Assembly (NCBI RefSeq): GCF_004117935.1
Contig: NZ_SDOY01000145.1
Span: 1-64,000 of the forward strand
Reading direction: 5' to 3'
DNA length: 64,000 nucleotides
From: Streptomyces roseicoloratus
Lineage (GTDB): Bacteria > Actinomycetota > Actinomycetes > Streptomycetales > Streptomycetaceae
In this document: positions 1 through 7,364 of the stretch, piece by piece
How positions within the stretch are numbered: position 1 is the stretch's first letter
How the letters are laid out: each line of letters opens with the position of its first letter
Notes under the pieces: model-generated
What the model was told of the DNA's origin: nothing
The model's database searches: none
Seen by the model: the letters and a program-made list of their open reading frames with translations, nothing else
Position numbers and translations under genes: made by a program

Positions 1-1
1 G

Positions 2-745
2 GCCGAAGGCGTCCACAAGTCCTACGGCGCGGCGCACATCCTGCGGGGCATCGACCTGGAGGTGCAGAACGGCGAGGTGTTCTGCCTGGTCGGCCCCTCC
101 GGCTCCGGCAAGTCCACCTTCCTGCGCTGCATCAACCACCTCGAGCGCATCGACGGCGGACGCCTGTCCGTCGACGGCCAGCTCGTCGGCTACCGCCAGA
201 AGGGCGACAAGCTCTACGAGCTCAAGGACAGCGAGGTCGCAGCCCAGCGCCGCGACATCGGCATGGTCTTCCAGCGCTTCAACCTCTTCCCCCACATGAC
301 CGCCCTCGCCAACGTCATGGAGGCACCGATCCAGGTGAAGGGCGAGTCCAAGGCCGTCGCCCGGGAACGCGCCGAGCGACTCCTCGACCGGGTCGGCCTG
401 CGCGACCGCATGGGCAACTACCCCTCCCAGCTCTCCGGCGGCCAGCAACAGCGCGTCGCCATCGCCCGCGCACTCGCCATGCAGCCCAAGCTCATGCTCT
501 TCGACGAGCCCACCTCCGCCCTCGACCCCGAACTGGTCGGCGACGTCCTCGATGTCATGCGCCAGCTCGCCGAGGACGGCATGACAATGATCGTCGTCAC
601 CCACGAAATGGGCTTCGCCCGCGAGGTCGGCGACAACCTCGTCTTCATGGACGGCGGCGTCGTCGTCGAATCCGGCCACCCCCGCGACGTCCTCACCAAC
701 CCCCAGCACGACCGCACCAAGGCCTTCCTCTCCAAGGTCCTGTAA
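2..745 (+). CDS. Polar amino-acid ABC transporter ATP-binding protein (5' end missing)
   Basis: Cytoplasmic ATPase of an amino-acid importer. The reading frame is open from the window edge (AEGVHKSYG...), so the true start lies upstream; about 247 residues are visible. Seen: Walker A GPSGSGKST, Q-loop VFQRFNLF, ABC signature LSGGQQQR, Walker B LMLFDEP and the switch histidine in VTHEMG. A charged insertion (YRQKGDKLYELKD) between Walker A and the Q-loop is typical of the HisP/GlnQ polar amino-acid subfamily. The permease and binding-protein genes are probably upstream, outside the window. The substrate cannot be read from the ATPase. A hairpin follows the stop. Confidence 0.93.
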   Translation, partial: AEGVHKSYGAAHILRGIDLEVQNGEVFCLVGPSGSGKSTFLRCINHLERIDGGRLSVDGQLVGYRQKGDKLYELKDSEVAAQRRDIGMVFQRFNLFPHMTALANVMEAPIQVKGESKAVARERAERLLDRVGLRDRMGNYPSQLSGGQQQRVAIARALAMQPKLMLFDEPTSALDPELVGDVLDVMRQLAEDGMTMIVVTHEMGFAREVGDNLVFMDGGVVVESGHPRDVLTNPQHDRTKAFLSKVL

Positions 746-775
746 GACACGGAGAAGACACGGAGAAAACACGAC

Positions 776-819
776 GAAGGGGCGGCACGAGCGCGGCACA
801 GCGCCCGTACCGCCCCTTC
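776..819 (+). terminator. Rho-independent-type hairpin after the ABC ATPase gene
   Basis: Perfect 10-bp arms GAAGGGGCGG (776-785) and CCGCCCCTTC (810-819) with a 24-nt loop that can pair internally. It starts 30 nt after the stop codon and also lies downstream of the convergent methyltransferase gene. Just before it, ACACGGAGAA occurs twice in tandem (about 748-769). Confidence 0.7.
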
Positions 820-870
820 CTCATGCGCACCTGCGCGCCGGCGCGTCGATGCCTCGAGGGCGCCCTCGTG

Positions 871-1653
871 TCAGCGCACGGCGAGGAGCAGCGTGTCGGA
901 CGGCGAGGCCCAGACGGTGCGGGCCTCGGCGAAGCCGGCGGCGCGCAGGGTGTCGGCGTGCCAGCGCGGCGAGGGCATGTCGCCGTCGGCGTGCTCGCCG
1001 TAGATCTCGAAACGCCGGGCGGTGGGTCCGGCGAGGACCGGGTCCTCGGCGGCGAGCGCCCACCAGTCGGCCCAGTCGAGGACGCCGGCGGCCTTCTCGC
1101 GGTCCATGCGGGCGTGCCGCTGGGCGCGCTCGGCGGCGTTGATGCGCGGGGTGGTCTCGTCGATCATGTGGTCGGCGTTCATGAAGACGCCGCCCTCGCG
1201 GACGAGCCCGGCGAGCCGGCCGTAGAGCGCGGCCAGGGGCTCGCTGTGCAGCCAGTGGAGGGCGGTGGCGGTGAGGACGGCGTCGTACGAGTCGTACGGC
1301 AGCGCCTCGGTCCAGGCCGGGTCCTTGAGGTCGGCGGTCACGAAGGTGACGCGGTCGTCGCCGGCGAAGGAGCCCTCGGCGATGGCGAGCAGCGCCGGAT
1401 CGAGGTCGACGCCGGTGCTGGTGGCGTTCGGGAACCTCCGGAGGAGCCGGTCCGTAATACTTCCCGTACCACAGGCGAGATCGAGGACGCGGGCCTCCGG
1501 GCCCACGAGCGCCTCGACCATGTCGAGCATGATCCGGAACCGCTCCTCGCGGTCCGGCATGTACCACTCCTGCTGGCGGTCCCAGCTGCGCTGCCAGGCC
1601 GCCCAGTCGGTCCCGGTGGCCGTGTCCGCCCGCCCGGTGGTCTTGTCCGACAT
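871..1653 (-). CDS. Class I SAM-dependent methyltransferase
   Basis: 260 residues. SAM-binding motif I is VLDLACGTGSI at about 57-67, followed by an acidic motif II (GVDLDP) and a motif IV-like LTATALHWL, as in trans-aconitate 2-methyltransferase/UbiE-type enzymes. The start is supported by GGAGGGAGAG just upstream of the ATG. It is transcribed alone, divergently from the CGNR gene. The acceptor substrate cannot be told from sequence; a small-molecule substrate is more likely than DNA or RNA. Confidence 0.85.
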   Translation of the reverse strand: MSDKTTGRADTATGTDWAAWQRSWDRQQEWYMPDREERFRIMLDMVEALVGPEARVLDLACGTGSITDRLLRRFPNATSTGVDLDPALLAIAEGSFAGDDRVTFVTADLKDPAWTEALPYDSYDAVLTATALHWLHSEPLAALYGRLAGLVREGGVFMNADHMIDETTPRINAAERAQRHARMDREKAAGVLDWADWWALAAEDPVLAGPTARRFEIYGEHADGDMPSPRWHADTLRAAGFAEARTVWASPSDTLLLAVR

Positions 1654-1748
1654 GACTCTCCCTCCACCCGCTTCGTAATACCCTCGAAGGGCAAGCGTCG
1701 CTTACCCTTCCCGCCCCTGACCCTAGCCCGCCGGAGTAAGGACTACAA

Positions 1749-2378
1749 GTGGAACTCGCCTATTACTCGGATTACGCCGTGCGACTGGTCAACACCGAGG
1801 AACCGGCGCGCGGCAAGGACTCGCTCACCTCCGTCGAGGCGGTCCGCGAACTGTTCGGCGCGGCGTCCCAGATGGCCCGGCGGGCGACGGACGCCGACGT
1901 GACCCGCTTCCGCTCGGTACGGTCCCGGCTGCGCGCCGTCTTCACGGCGGCCGACGAGGGCGATCACACCGGAGCCGTGGACCTGCTCAACTCGCTCCTG
2001 CTGGAGTTCCCGGTCAGCCCGCAGATCTCCGGCCACGACTACCTCGACGAGGAGGGCCGGCCGCGGTGGCACATGCACCTCGCCGATCACCCGTCGAACG
2101 CGACCGCGGGCTACGCCGCCATCGCGGCCATGGGCCTCGCCTTCCACCTGACCGAGTTCGGCGCCGACCGCCTCGGCCTGTGCCAGGCCGCCCCGTGCCG
2201 CAACGCCTACCTGGACACCTCCACCAACCGCTCCCGCCGCTACTGCTCCGACCGCTGCGCCACCCGCGCCAACGTGGCCGCCTACCGCGCCCGCAAGCGC
2301 CAGGAGGCCCTCGCCGCCGAACGCACCGGCCGCACGGCGGACAGCAGCCAGGACAGCACCACTCCGACCGACCGCTGA
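1749..2378 (+). CDS. CGNR zinc-finger (ABATE-type) putative transcription regulator
   Basis: 209 residues from a GTG start (AAGG sits upstream). The N-terminal part is an ABATE-like helical domain; the C-terminal CGNR zinc finger reads CQAAPCRNAYLDTS then RRYCSDRCATRANVAAYR, giving the Cys-Cys/Cys-Cys set and a basic helix for DNA contact. Members are thought to be stress-related regulators. Its last 97 bp overlap, tail to tail, the 3' end of sodX on the other strand, so each gene's 3' end is antisense to the other. Confidence 0.85.
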   Translation: MELAYYSDYAVRLVNTEEPARGKDSLTSVEAVRELFGAASQMARRATDADVTRFRSVRSRLRAVFTAADEGDHTGAVDLLNSLLLEFPVSPQISGHDYLDEEGRPRWHMHLADHPSNATAGYAAIAAMGLAFHLTEFGADRLGLCQAAPCRNAYLDTSTNRSRRYCSDRCATRANVAAYRARKRQEALAAERTGRTADSSQDSTTPTDR

Positions 2379-2716
2379 CGCCCGGGGGTGACGGGCCGGT
2401 ACCTCGCCAGCACCCGCCCGAGCACCAGCGGCTCGGGGACGACCCCGAACACCCGGCTGTCGCCCTCGGCACCGGGGTTGTCCCCCAGCACCCACCAGCC
2501 GCCGTCGCGACGCTCGGCCAGCCGCTTCACGATGAGCAGATCCTGCTGGAGCGGATGCCGCAGCACGGCCACGTTCCCGGCCCGCAGCCGCGCCCCGTAC
2601 CGCACGAACAGCTGATCGCCGTGCAGCAGCGTGGGCACCATCGACACCCCCGTCACCTCGGCGATCCCGAACGGGGCCCCGGGCTCCCGCCCCGGCTCAC
2701 GCCCCGATTCCACCAT
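2282..2716 (-). CDS. sodX: Nickel superoxide dismutase maturation protease (S24/S26 family)
   Basis: Predicted to cleave the 14-residue leader of SodN so that the new N-terminus can bind nickel. Seen: catalytic-serine motif GVSMVPTL, the general-base motif QDLLIVKRL, and the conserved WWVLGDNP...DSRVFG box of signal-peptidase-like serine proteases. About 144 residues from the ATG at 2716, chosen because GGGAGGTG lies 5-6 nt upstream; a start at 2752 adds 12 residues and is possible. It is divergent from sodN, the usual sodX-sodN arrangement. The basic C-terminal tail overlaps the CGNR gene. Confidence 0.9.
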   Translation of the reverse strand: MVESGREPGREPGAPFGIAEVTGVSMVPTLLHGDQLFVRYGARLRAGNVAVLRHPLQQDLLIVKRLAERRDGGWWVLGDNPGAEGDSRVFGVVPEPLVLGRVLARYRPVTPGRQRSVGVVLSWLLSAVRPVRSAARASWRLRAR

Positions 2717-2859
2717 CCGGCACCTCCCGGTCCGATCGTCCACGAGTCCCATGGTGACCCTGGACTTTTGTCCTAAGCACCAGGGGGCACTCGCGAAATC
2801 GCGCTTCCCACCGAGTAATGTCCCACCTTGAGAAGACGATCACGAGGAAGGACAGCAGC

Positions 2860-3255
2860 ATGCTCTCCCGCCTGTTTGCCCCCAAGGTGAAGGTCAGCGC
2901 CCACTGCGACCTCCCCTGCGGCGTGTACGACCCGGCCCAGGCACGCATCGAGGCCGAGTCGGTCAAGGCCGTCCAGGAGAAGTACCAGGCGAACGAGGAC
3001 CCGCACTTCCGCGCCCGCGCCACGGTCATCAAGGAGCAGCGCGCCGAGCTGGCCAAGCACCACGTCTCGGTCCTGTGGAGCGACTACTTCAAGCCCCCGC
3101 ACTTCGAGAAGTACCCCGAGCTGCACGTGCTCATCAACGACACCCTGAAGGCCCTGTCGGCGGCGAAGGCCTCGACGGACCCGAAGACGGGCGAGAAGGC
3201 GCTGGAGCTCATCGCCGAGATCGACCGCATCTTCTGGGAGACGAAGAAGGCCTGA
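2860..3255 (+). CDS. sodN: Nickel superoxide dismutase precursor
   Basis: Converts superoxide to peroxide and oxygen in the cytoplasm. 131 residues from the ATG at 2860, which has GAGGAAGGA at the right spacing; an in-frame ATG at 2818 would add 14 residues but lacks a ribosome site and does not match the family length. The leader MLSRLFAPKVKVSA precedes the nickel hook HCDLPCGVY, in which His1, Cys2 and Cys6 of the mature enzyme are all present. In S. coelicolor sodN is controlled by nickel through Nur and an sRNA from the sodF transcript that pairs with the sodN ribosome site; I see no Nur box here (TTGCAA repeats), which fits indirect control. Confidence 0.97.
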   Translation: MLSRLFAPKVKVSAHCDLPCGVYDPAQARIEAESVKAVQEKYQANEDPHFRARATVIKEQRAELAKHHVSVLWSDYFKPPHFEKYPELHVLINDTLKALSAAKASTDPKTGEKALELIAEIDRIFWETKKA

Positions 3256-3309
3256 TCTTCGATCAAGCCGCTTGACCTGCGATTTCTCCGATCGTCTGGT
3301 CGACCTGCC

Positions 3310-3361
3310 CGCACCCGGCCCGCAGGGCGCCACCCATGGCGTCCGTGGCGGACCGGGTGCG
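3310..3361 (+). terminator. sodN terminator hairpin
   Basis: Arms CGCACCCGG (3310-3318) and CCGGGTGCG (3353-3361), followed by GTTTCTT. The 34-nt loop can form a smaller GGCGCC/GGCGTCC stem. It starts 55 nt after the sodN stop. Confidence 0.6.
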
Positions 3362-3376
3362 GTTTCTTCGCCCGGT

Positions 3377-3406
3377 CACACGTTGATCCGCCACACGTTG
3401 ACCCGC
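3377..3406. repeat. Tandem 15-bp direct repeat between sodN and the GNAT gene
   Basis: CACACGTTGATCCGC is followed at once by CACACGTTGACCCGC, two units differing at one base. It lies in the convergent gap (3256-3482) between sodN and the acetyltransferase, which otherwise holds only the sodN terminator. Confidence 0.6.
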
Positions 3407-3482
3407 CGGGCGTGCGCCGTCCGGACCGAGGTCGCCGTGCCGTGTCGCCGGGGTCCCGGCTGCCCGGAGCCGGCAGGGCCCG

Positions 3483-3944
3483 TCAGTCCACCGGCAGCGA
3501 GTAGCGGCGCTTCTCCTTCGACGTGGCGCCCAGGCGGTCGTAGAAGCGGATCGCGCCCTCGTTCCACGTCGGGGTCTGCCACTGGATCTCCGCGAGGCCC
3601 AGGGCGCGGGCCTCCGCGCGGATCGCGGCCATGAGGAGCGGGCCCAGGCCGTGGCCTCGGGAGCCTTCCGTGAGGTAGAGGCAGTCCATGTGGAGGTACT
3701 CCGTCGCGGACCAGGTGGAGAGCTCCGGGGCGCAGGTGGCGTAGCCGGCGAGCGTGGTGTCGGGGAGTTCGGCGACCAGACAGCGCAGGCGGGCGGGCGT
3801 GGGTCCGAAGAGCAGACGGTGGAGGCGGGCGGCGAGCTCCGGTGGCGGCGGCGCGGCCTTCTCGTACGCGGCGTGCTCGGCGGCCAGTTCGGCGACCCGG
3901 TCCAGGTCCTCGGGCCTGGCGTGGCGGACGTGGGACGCGGTCAT
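3483..3944 (-). CDS. GNAT family N-acetyltransferase
   Basis: 153 residues with the GNAT acetyl-CoA fold: MTASHVRHARPEDLDRV at the start, the acetyl-CoA loop region YLTEGSRGHGLGPLLM at about 90-105, and the C-terminal NEGAIRFYDRLGA strand-helix. Acceptor unknown. The ATG overlaps the stop of the small upstream frame (ATGA at 3941-3944), so it is the last member of a chain of four genes each joined by a 4-bp overlap starting with snpR. The ribosome site GGAGGTGAGCCCC lies inside the small upstream frame. Confidence 0.88.
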   Translation of the reverse strand: MTASHVRHARPEDLDRVAELAAEHAAYEKAAPPPPELAARLHRLLFGPTPARLRCLVAELPDTTLAGYATCAPELSTWSATEYLHMDCLYLTEGSRGHGLGPLLMAAIRAEARALGLAEIQWQTPTWNEGAIRFYDRLGATSKEKRRYSLPVD

Positions 3945-4129
3945 CGGGGCTCACCTCCGGCGTGACGGCGCACGGGCGCTCCGGTCACCCCGCTTCCGGC
4001 CGGGTCCTCCGGCCTGGCGTGGCGGACCTGGGCCGCGGTCATCGAGCCTCCCCCTCCGGTCGCACGGGTGCGGTGGTCGGTCTGGGTCGCTCCTCCCGCC
4101 TCGTCGGCATGTCCTCGTGCGCGTTTCAT
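3941..4129 (-). CDS. Small 62-residue frame with a duplicated GNAT head (probable relic)
   Basis: Begins at an ATG that overlaps the stop of the upstream gene (ATGA, 4126-4129) and ends with a TGA that overlaps the GNAT start (ATGA, 3941-3944). Residues 30-42 read MTAAQVRHARPED, nearly the same as the real GNAT head MTASHVRHARPED; the DNA match covers about 47 bp (4042 down to about 3996) and includes a GGAGG-type ribosome site. So this looks like a partial duplication of the GNAT 5' end kept in frame between two coupled genes. The other residues are low-complexity Gly/Arg/Thr and match nothing I know. It may be a coupling spacer, a decayed gene, or a real small protein. Confidence 0.5.
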   Translation of the reverse strand: MKRARGHADEAGGATQTDHRTRATGGGGSMTAAQVRHARPEDPAGSGVTGAPVRRHAGGEPR

Positions 4130-4656
4130 CGGACCTCCCCCTCCCGTACGTCCGCCGACCACGCCGCCAGTCGGCTCTCCGCCCCGCCCGTGCCGTCCAG
4201 GACGTGGTGGACGAAGGCCTCGCGTTCGTGGGCGAGGACGGCGGCTTCCCAGACGCAGGGGGCGAGGCCGGCGCGGCCCGGGCGGAGGGCCTCCGGGCGG
4301 GCCGCCGGGCCGGTCCAGATCGCCAGGTCCGACATGTGGCCCTCGATCCAGCTGTGCACGAGCACGTAGTCGCCGTCCGCGTCCGCGTGGACGAGGAGTA
4401 CCGCGAGGCCGAGGGAGCCGCGGTGGCGGCCCAGCGCCAGGTGGTCGGCGGCCAGGCGCAGTGCGGGCGCGGTCTCCGCCTCGCCGACCGTACGGCCCGG
4501 GGCCTCGATCCCGTACACCTTCAGCAGGTGTCCGGCCGTCTCCCGGGTGCCCAACGGCCGTACCGTGCGCGTGTGGTGTTCCTCCGACAGCGCCATGACG
4601 GCGTCCCAGTGCCCGTGCCGGCCGCCCGTGGTGCCGTCACCCCCGTGTTCGCTCAT
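4126..4656 (-). CDS. Hypothetical protein coupled to the LysR regulator
   Basis: 176 residues from the ATG at 4656, which overlaps the regulator's stop (ATGA, 4653-4656) and is therefore probably translated by coupling. Soluble, with no signal peptide or membrane segment. Recognisable stretches are a helical N-terminus (HWDAVMALSEEHHTRTVRPL) and a central LLVHADADGDYVLVHSWIEGH strand region. I do not recognise the family with confidence. Its position suggests a role tied to the snpR regulon, but nothing in the sequence proves it. Confidence 0.72.
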   Translation of the reverse strand: MSEHGGDGTTGGRHGHWDAVMALSEEHHTRTVRPLGTRETAGHLLKVYGIEAPGRTVGEAETAPALRLAADHLALGRHRGSLGLAVLLVHADADGDYVLVHSWIEGHMSDLAIWTGPAARPEALRPGRAGLAPCVWEAAVLAHEREAFVHHVLDGTGGAESRLAAWSADVREGEVR

Positions 4657-5606
4657 ACCGCCATCATGCACGGCCCCGCCGTCCCGCCCGCGCGCAGCCA
4701 GCTGCGGTACGGGGCCGCGCGGAGGGCGGCTTCGCGGTAGGCGGCGGCGAGTTCGGCGTACGGGCGGTCCAGGGGGACGCCCGGGGCGGCGAAGAGGAAC
4801 AGGCGGACGGCGAGCGGATCGCCGCGGAGCGGGCGGATCGCCATGTCCTCGCGCGGGCCCGAGGTGGGCTGGCAGGGGGCGACGGCCTCGCCGAGGGCGA
4901 TGAGGGAGGCGGCCGTGTGGTAGTCGGCGTGCAGGACCGGCGGGTCGAGGCCGGCCGCGGTGAGGACCCGGCGCAGGCCGTCCCACTCGCCGTCGACGGC
5001 CGGGTCGACCGTCCAGCGGTCGTGCGCGAGGTCCGCGAGGTCGACGACCTCGCGGACGGCCGCCGGGTGGTCGCGGGCCATGGAGACGAACTGCGGCTCG
5101 CGTTCGACCAGGACGCGGCCCCGCAGACCGTCCGGGACCCGTAGCGGGCAGCCTTCGACCTCGTGGACGAAGGCCAGGTCGAGGCGGCCGGCGGCGGTCG
5201 CGCGCAGCAGCGCGGTCGCGGAGACGTCCACCCGCAGCGCGATGTCGCTGCCGGGCAGCCCCTGGCGGAGGCGGCGCAACCAGCCCGCCAGGGCGCGGCT
5301 CGCGGTGGAGCCGACGCGCAGCGCGGGGCCTTCGGCGCGGGCGGCGGCCGCGCGGGTCTCGGCGACCAGGGCGGTCATGCCGTCGACGAGCGGGCGGGCC
5401 CGGCCGAGGACGGTGCGGCCGAGCGGGGTGGGGTGGCAGCCGGTGCGGCCGCGGGTGAAGAGCTCGCCGCCGAGGGCGTTCTCGATGCGGCGGAGCTGGG
5501 TGGTCAGGGAGGGCTGGCTGACGCCGAGCCGGCGGGCGGCCTTGTGCAGACTGCCGGTGTCCGCGATGGCGCAGAGCGCCCGCAGATGCCTCACCTCCAG
5601 CTCCAT
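4653..5606 (-). CDS. snpR: LysR-type activator of the snapalysin gene
   Basis: 317 residues from the ATG at 5606 (MELEVRHLRALC). The N-terminal winged helix-turn-helix reads TGSLHKAARRLGVSQPSLTTQLRRIE, the standard LysR recognition region, followed by an effector-binding domain of two periplasmic-binding-protein-like lobes. It is divergent from the secreted neutral protease gene snpA, as in S. lividans and S. coelicolor where this LysR protein activates snpA. A perfect 11-bp inverted repeat lies in the shared promoter region. The gene starts a run of four genes joined by 4-bp overlaps. Confidence 0.92.
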   Translation of the reverse strand: MELEVRHLRALCAIADTGSLHKAARRLGVSQPSLTTQLRRIENALGGELFTRGRTGCHPTPLGRTVLGRARPLVDGMTALVAETRAAAARAEGPALRVGSTASRALAGWLRRLRQGLPGSDIALRVDVSATALLRATAAGRLDLAFVHEVEGCPLRVPDGLRGRVLVEREPQFVSMARDHPAAVREVVDLADLAHDRWTVDPAVDGEWDGLRRVLTAAGLDPPVLHADYHTAASLIALGEAVAPCQPTSGPREDMAIRPLRGDPLAVRLFLFAAPGVPLDRPYAELAAAYREAALRAAPYRSWLRAGGTAGPCMMAV

Positions 5607-5694
5607 GGGTCCGAGGTTAGGACGCCTCTCGGTGCGCGCGCCAGACCCACCCGCTCCGCCAACCCGCTGCCACGGAAGGGGAGTTGGCCGCCGC

Positions 5695-5728
5695 ATGATG
5701 TCATCGCGTTATCGGCGGATGACATCAT
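5695..5728. promoter_or_regulatory. Inverted repeat, likely SnpR operator between snpR and snpA
   Basis: Perfect 11-bp arms ATGATGTCATC (5695-5705) and GATGACATCAT (5718-5728) around a 12-bp spacer. It is centred 73 bp from the snpA start codon and 105 bp from the snpR start, the usual place for a LysR site serving divergent genes. The A/T-rich arms stand out in this sequence. Confidence 0.75.
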
Positions 5729-5784
5729 TCCCCTGCGCCCCGACTCCCCCGAGACTCTCCTCATCCCCACAGGAGGAGCCCCCC

Positions 5785-6435
5785 ATGAGACACCCGAAGA
5801 TCCTCTCGTCCTTACTGGCCACCGCCGTCGGTGCCGGACTCTCCCTCTCCCTCGGAGCCGTTCCGGCCTCCGCCTCCGCCCACGCTTCCGTCTCCGCGAC
5901 GCCCGCGGTGGCGTACGCCGGGTCCGCCGAGGAGGCCAGGGCCAACCAGGCGTTCTTCGACGCCGTCCTGAGGTCGGTCGCGAAGAAGCGGGCCGCCACG
6001 CCTGGTGCCACCGCCGTCACCGTGGTGTACAGCGCCGCCAACGCGCCGAGTTTCCGCACCCAGATATCCCGCTCGACGCAGATCTGGAACAGCTCCGTCA
6101 CCAACGTCCGCCTCGTCGAGGGCAGCAACCCCGACTTCCGGTACTACGAGGGGAACGACTCCCGCGGCTCGTACGCGAGCACCGACGGGCACGGCAACGG
6201 CTACATCTTCCTCGACTACCGGCAGAACCAGCAGTACAACTCCACCCGTGTCACCGCCCACGAGACCGGCCACGTGCTCGGCCTCCCGGACCACTACAGC
6301 GGCCCGTGCAGCGAGCTGATGTCCGGCGGCGGCCCCGGCACGTCGTGCCAGAACGCCACCCCGAACTCCCAGGAGCGGGCCCGCGTCGACCAGTTGTGGC
6401 GCTACGGGCTCGCGACGGCGTTCAAGGCGTCCTGA
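5785..6435 (+). CDS. snpA: Snapalysin (small neutral metalloprotease, M7)
   Basis: Secreted zinc protease, 216 residues from the ATG at 5785 with AGGAGG 8 nt upstream. A signal peptide is clear (MRHPK, then a hydrophobic run to about residue 25, then ASA). A propeptide follows, then the catalytic domain with HETGHVLGLPD, the HExxHxxGxxD zinc motif of M7 proteases, and a cysteine pair around SGGGPGTSC. The length matches known snapalysin precursors. It is activated by the divergent LysR gene in the species where this has been tested. Confidence 0.96.
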   Translation: MRHPKILSSLLATAVGAGLSLSLGAVPASASAHASVSATPAVAYAGSAEEARANQAFFDAVLRSVAKKRAATPGATAVTVVYSAANAPSFRTQISRSTQIWNSSVTNVRLVEGSNPDFRYYEGNDSRGSYASTDGHGNGYIFLDYRQNQQYNSTRVTAHETGHVLGLPDHYSGPCSELMSGGGPGTSCQNATPNSQERARVDQLWRYGLATAFKAS

Positions 6436-6467
6436 CCGACCCCTGACGAGCGGGGCGCGGGGCCGGG

Positions 6468-6484
6468 GCACGGCGAAGCCGTGC
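6468..6484 (+). terminator. Short hairpin downstream of snpA
   Basis: GCACGGC-GAA-GCCGTGC, a perfect 7-bp stem with a 3-nt loop, 32 nt after the snpA stop and facing the convergent gene at 6529. No T-run follows, so its strength as a terminator is uncertain. Confidence 0.45.
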
Positions 6485-6528
6485 GTACGGACGGGTTCGG
6501 ATGCGGTTGCGGGCGAAGGGCGGGGCCG

Positions 6529-6948
6529 TCAGGCCACCTGGAGCAGCCTCCGTCCGAACTCCGTGCCGGGCGGCAGCTGTCGCCGTACCCGGCCCAGCGC
6601 CTCCTCGAAATCGGCGCCGGCGATGCCCGATTCGAAGGCCGCGCCTCCGTAGTGGAGGGTGAGGCTGAGGTCGGCGCGCTCACCGAGGGTCAGCAGGCAG
6701 CTGAGCGTCGCGTGCTGGGTGACGCCGTCCGCGACGACGGGGAGCGGGAGGTCCCACTCGAGCACGCACCCGGTGAGGGCCTGCCCGCCCTCGTCCGCGG
6801 CGCTGAGCGCGGCGAAGCTCGCGCCCGTGTACTCGATTCCCCTGATACGGGTCGCCACACGGCTCCCGTCGGCCGTGATGACGATCGCTTCCGCACCACT
6901 GCGGTCCCGGTACCAACCGGTCCAGACTTCTGTCGACTCCGATGACAT
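6529..6948 (-). CDS. Conserved Streptomyces protein of unknown function
   Basis: 139 residues, MSSESTEVWTGWYRDRSGAE onward. It is a compact soluble beta-rich protein with no signal or membrane segment and an acidic/hydrophobic alternating pattern. I have the impression of a Streptomyces DUF family (perhaps DUF6304) but cannot confirm it. It lies convergent to snpA and codirectional with the next two minus-strand genes, from which it is separated by a 42-bp gap. Function unknown. Confidence 0.7.
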   Translation of the reverse strand: MSSESTEVWTGWYRDRSGAEAIVITADGSRVATRIRGIEYTGASFAALSAADEGGQALTGCVLEWDLPLPVVADGVTQHATLSCLLTLGERADLSLTLHYGGAAFESGIAGADFEEALGRVRRQLPPGTEFGRRLLQVA

Positions 6949-6990
6949 GCGCGGACTGTAGCGGTATGACCGGCTCCGGCGCGCGGCCGG

Positions 6991-7311
6991 TCACCCGGCG
7001 GCCTGACTTCTCCCGGTCTCGCCGTTCTTGCCGGTCACGTGTGTGCTGGTGGCTTCCGCGCCGTCTTCGCCGCGTGGCACCGCGCCGCCGCTCGGCTCTT
7101 CCCCGCCCCGCGGTTCCCCGCCCCGCGGTTCTCCGTCGTCGGGCACGTACAGCCTGCAGCGTGGGTTGCGGCAGGGCTGCACCTCCCACTCGGGGACCCA
7201 GGCGCCGAGGACCTTGTGGCGCTTCGCCAGGACCTGACGGGGCTCCCCGCAGGCCGGGCAGGGGTGCACGGCCTCGGGGTCCCGTGTGGTGTACGGGGCC
7301 GGCTCGGTCAT
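6991..7311 (-). CDS. Small zinc-ribbon-like protein
   Basis: 106 residues. The N-terminal half carries two cysteine pairs, HPCPACGEPRQ and VQPCRNPRCRLYV, spaced as in a small zinc ribbon. The second half is low complexity with RGGEPRGGE repeats and looks disordered; the DNA there has near-repeats of CCCCGCGGTTC. Similar short zinc-ribbon proteins are common in Streptomyces without known function. Starts at an ATG (7311). Confidence 0.65.
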   Translation of the reverse strand: MTEPAPYTTRDPEAVHPCPACGEPRQVLAKRHKVLGAWVPEWEVQPCRNPRCRLYVPDDGEPRGGEPRGGEEPSGGAVPRGEDGAEATSTHVTGKNGETGRSQAAG

Positions 7312-7364
7312 GTCTCCAGACTAGGACGGGACCCCCGCCGCCGCTTCCCCGTCACCGTGCCCCG

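Noticed and set aside
2753..2859. A Nur box upstream of sodN
   Set aside because: No TTGCAA repeat with 5-bp spacing is present.
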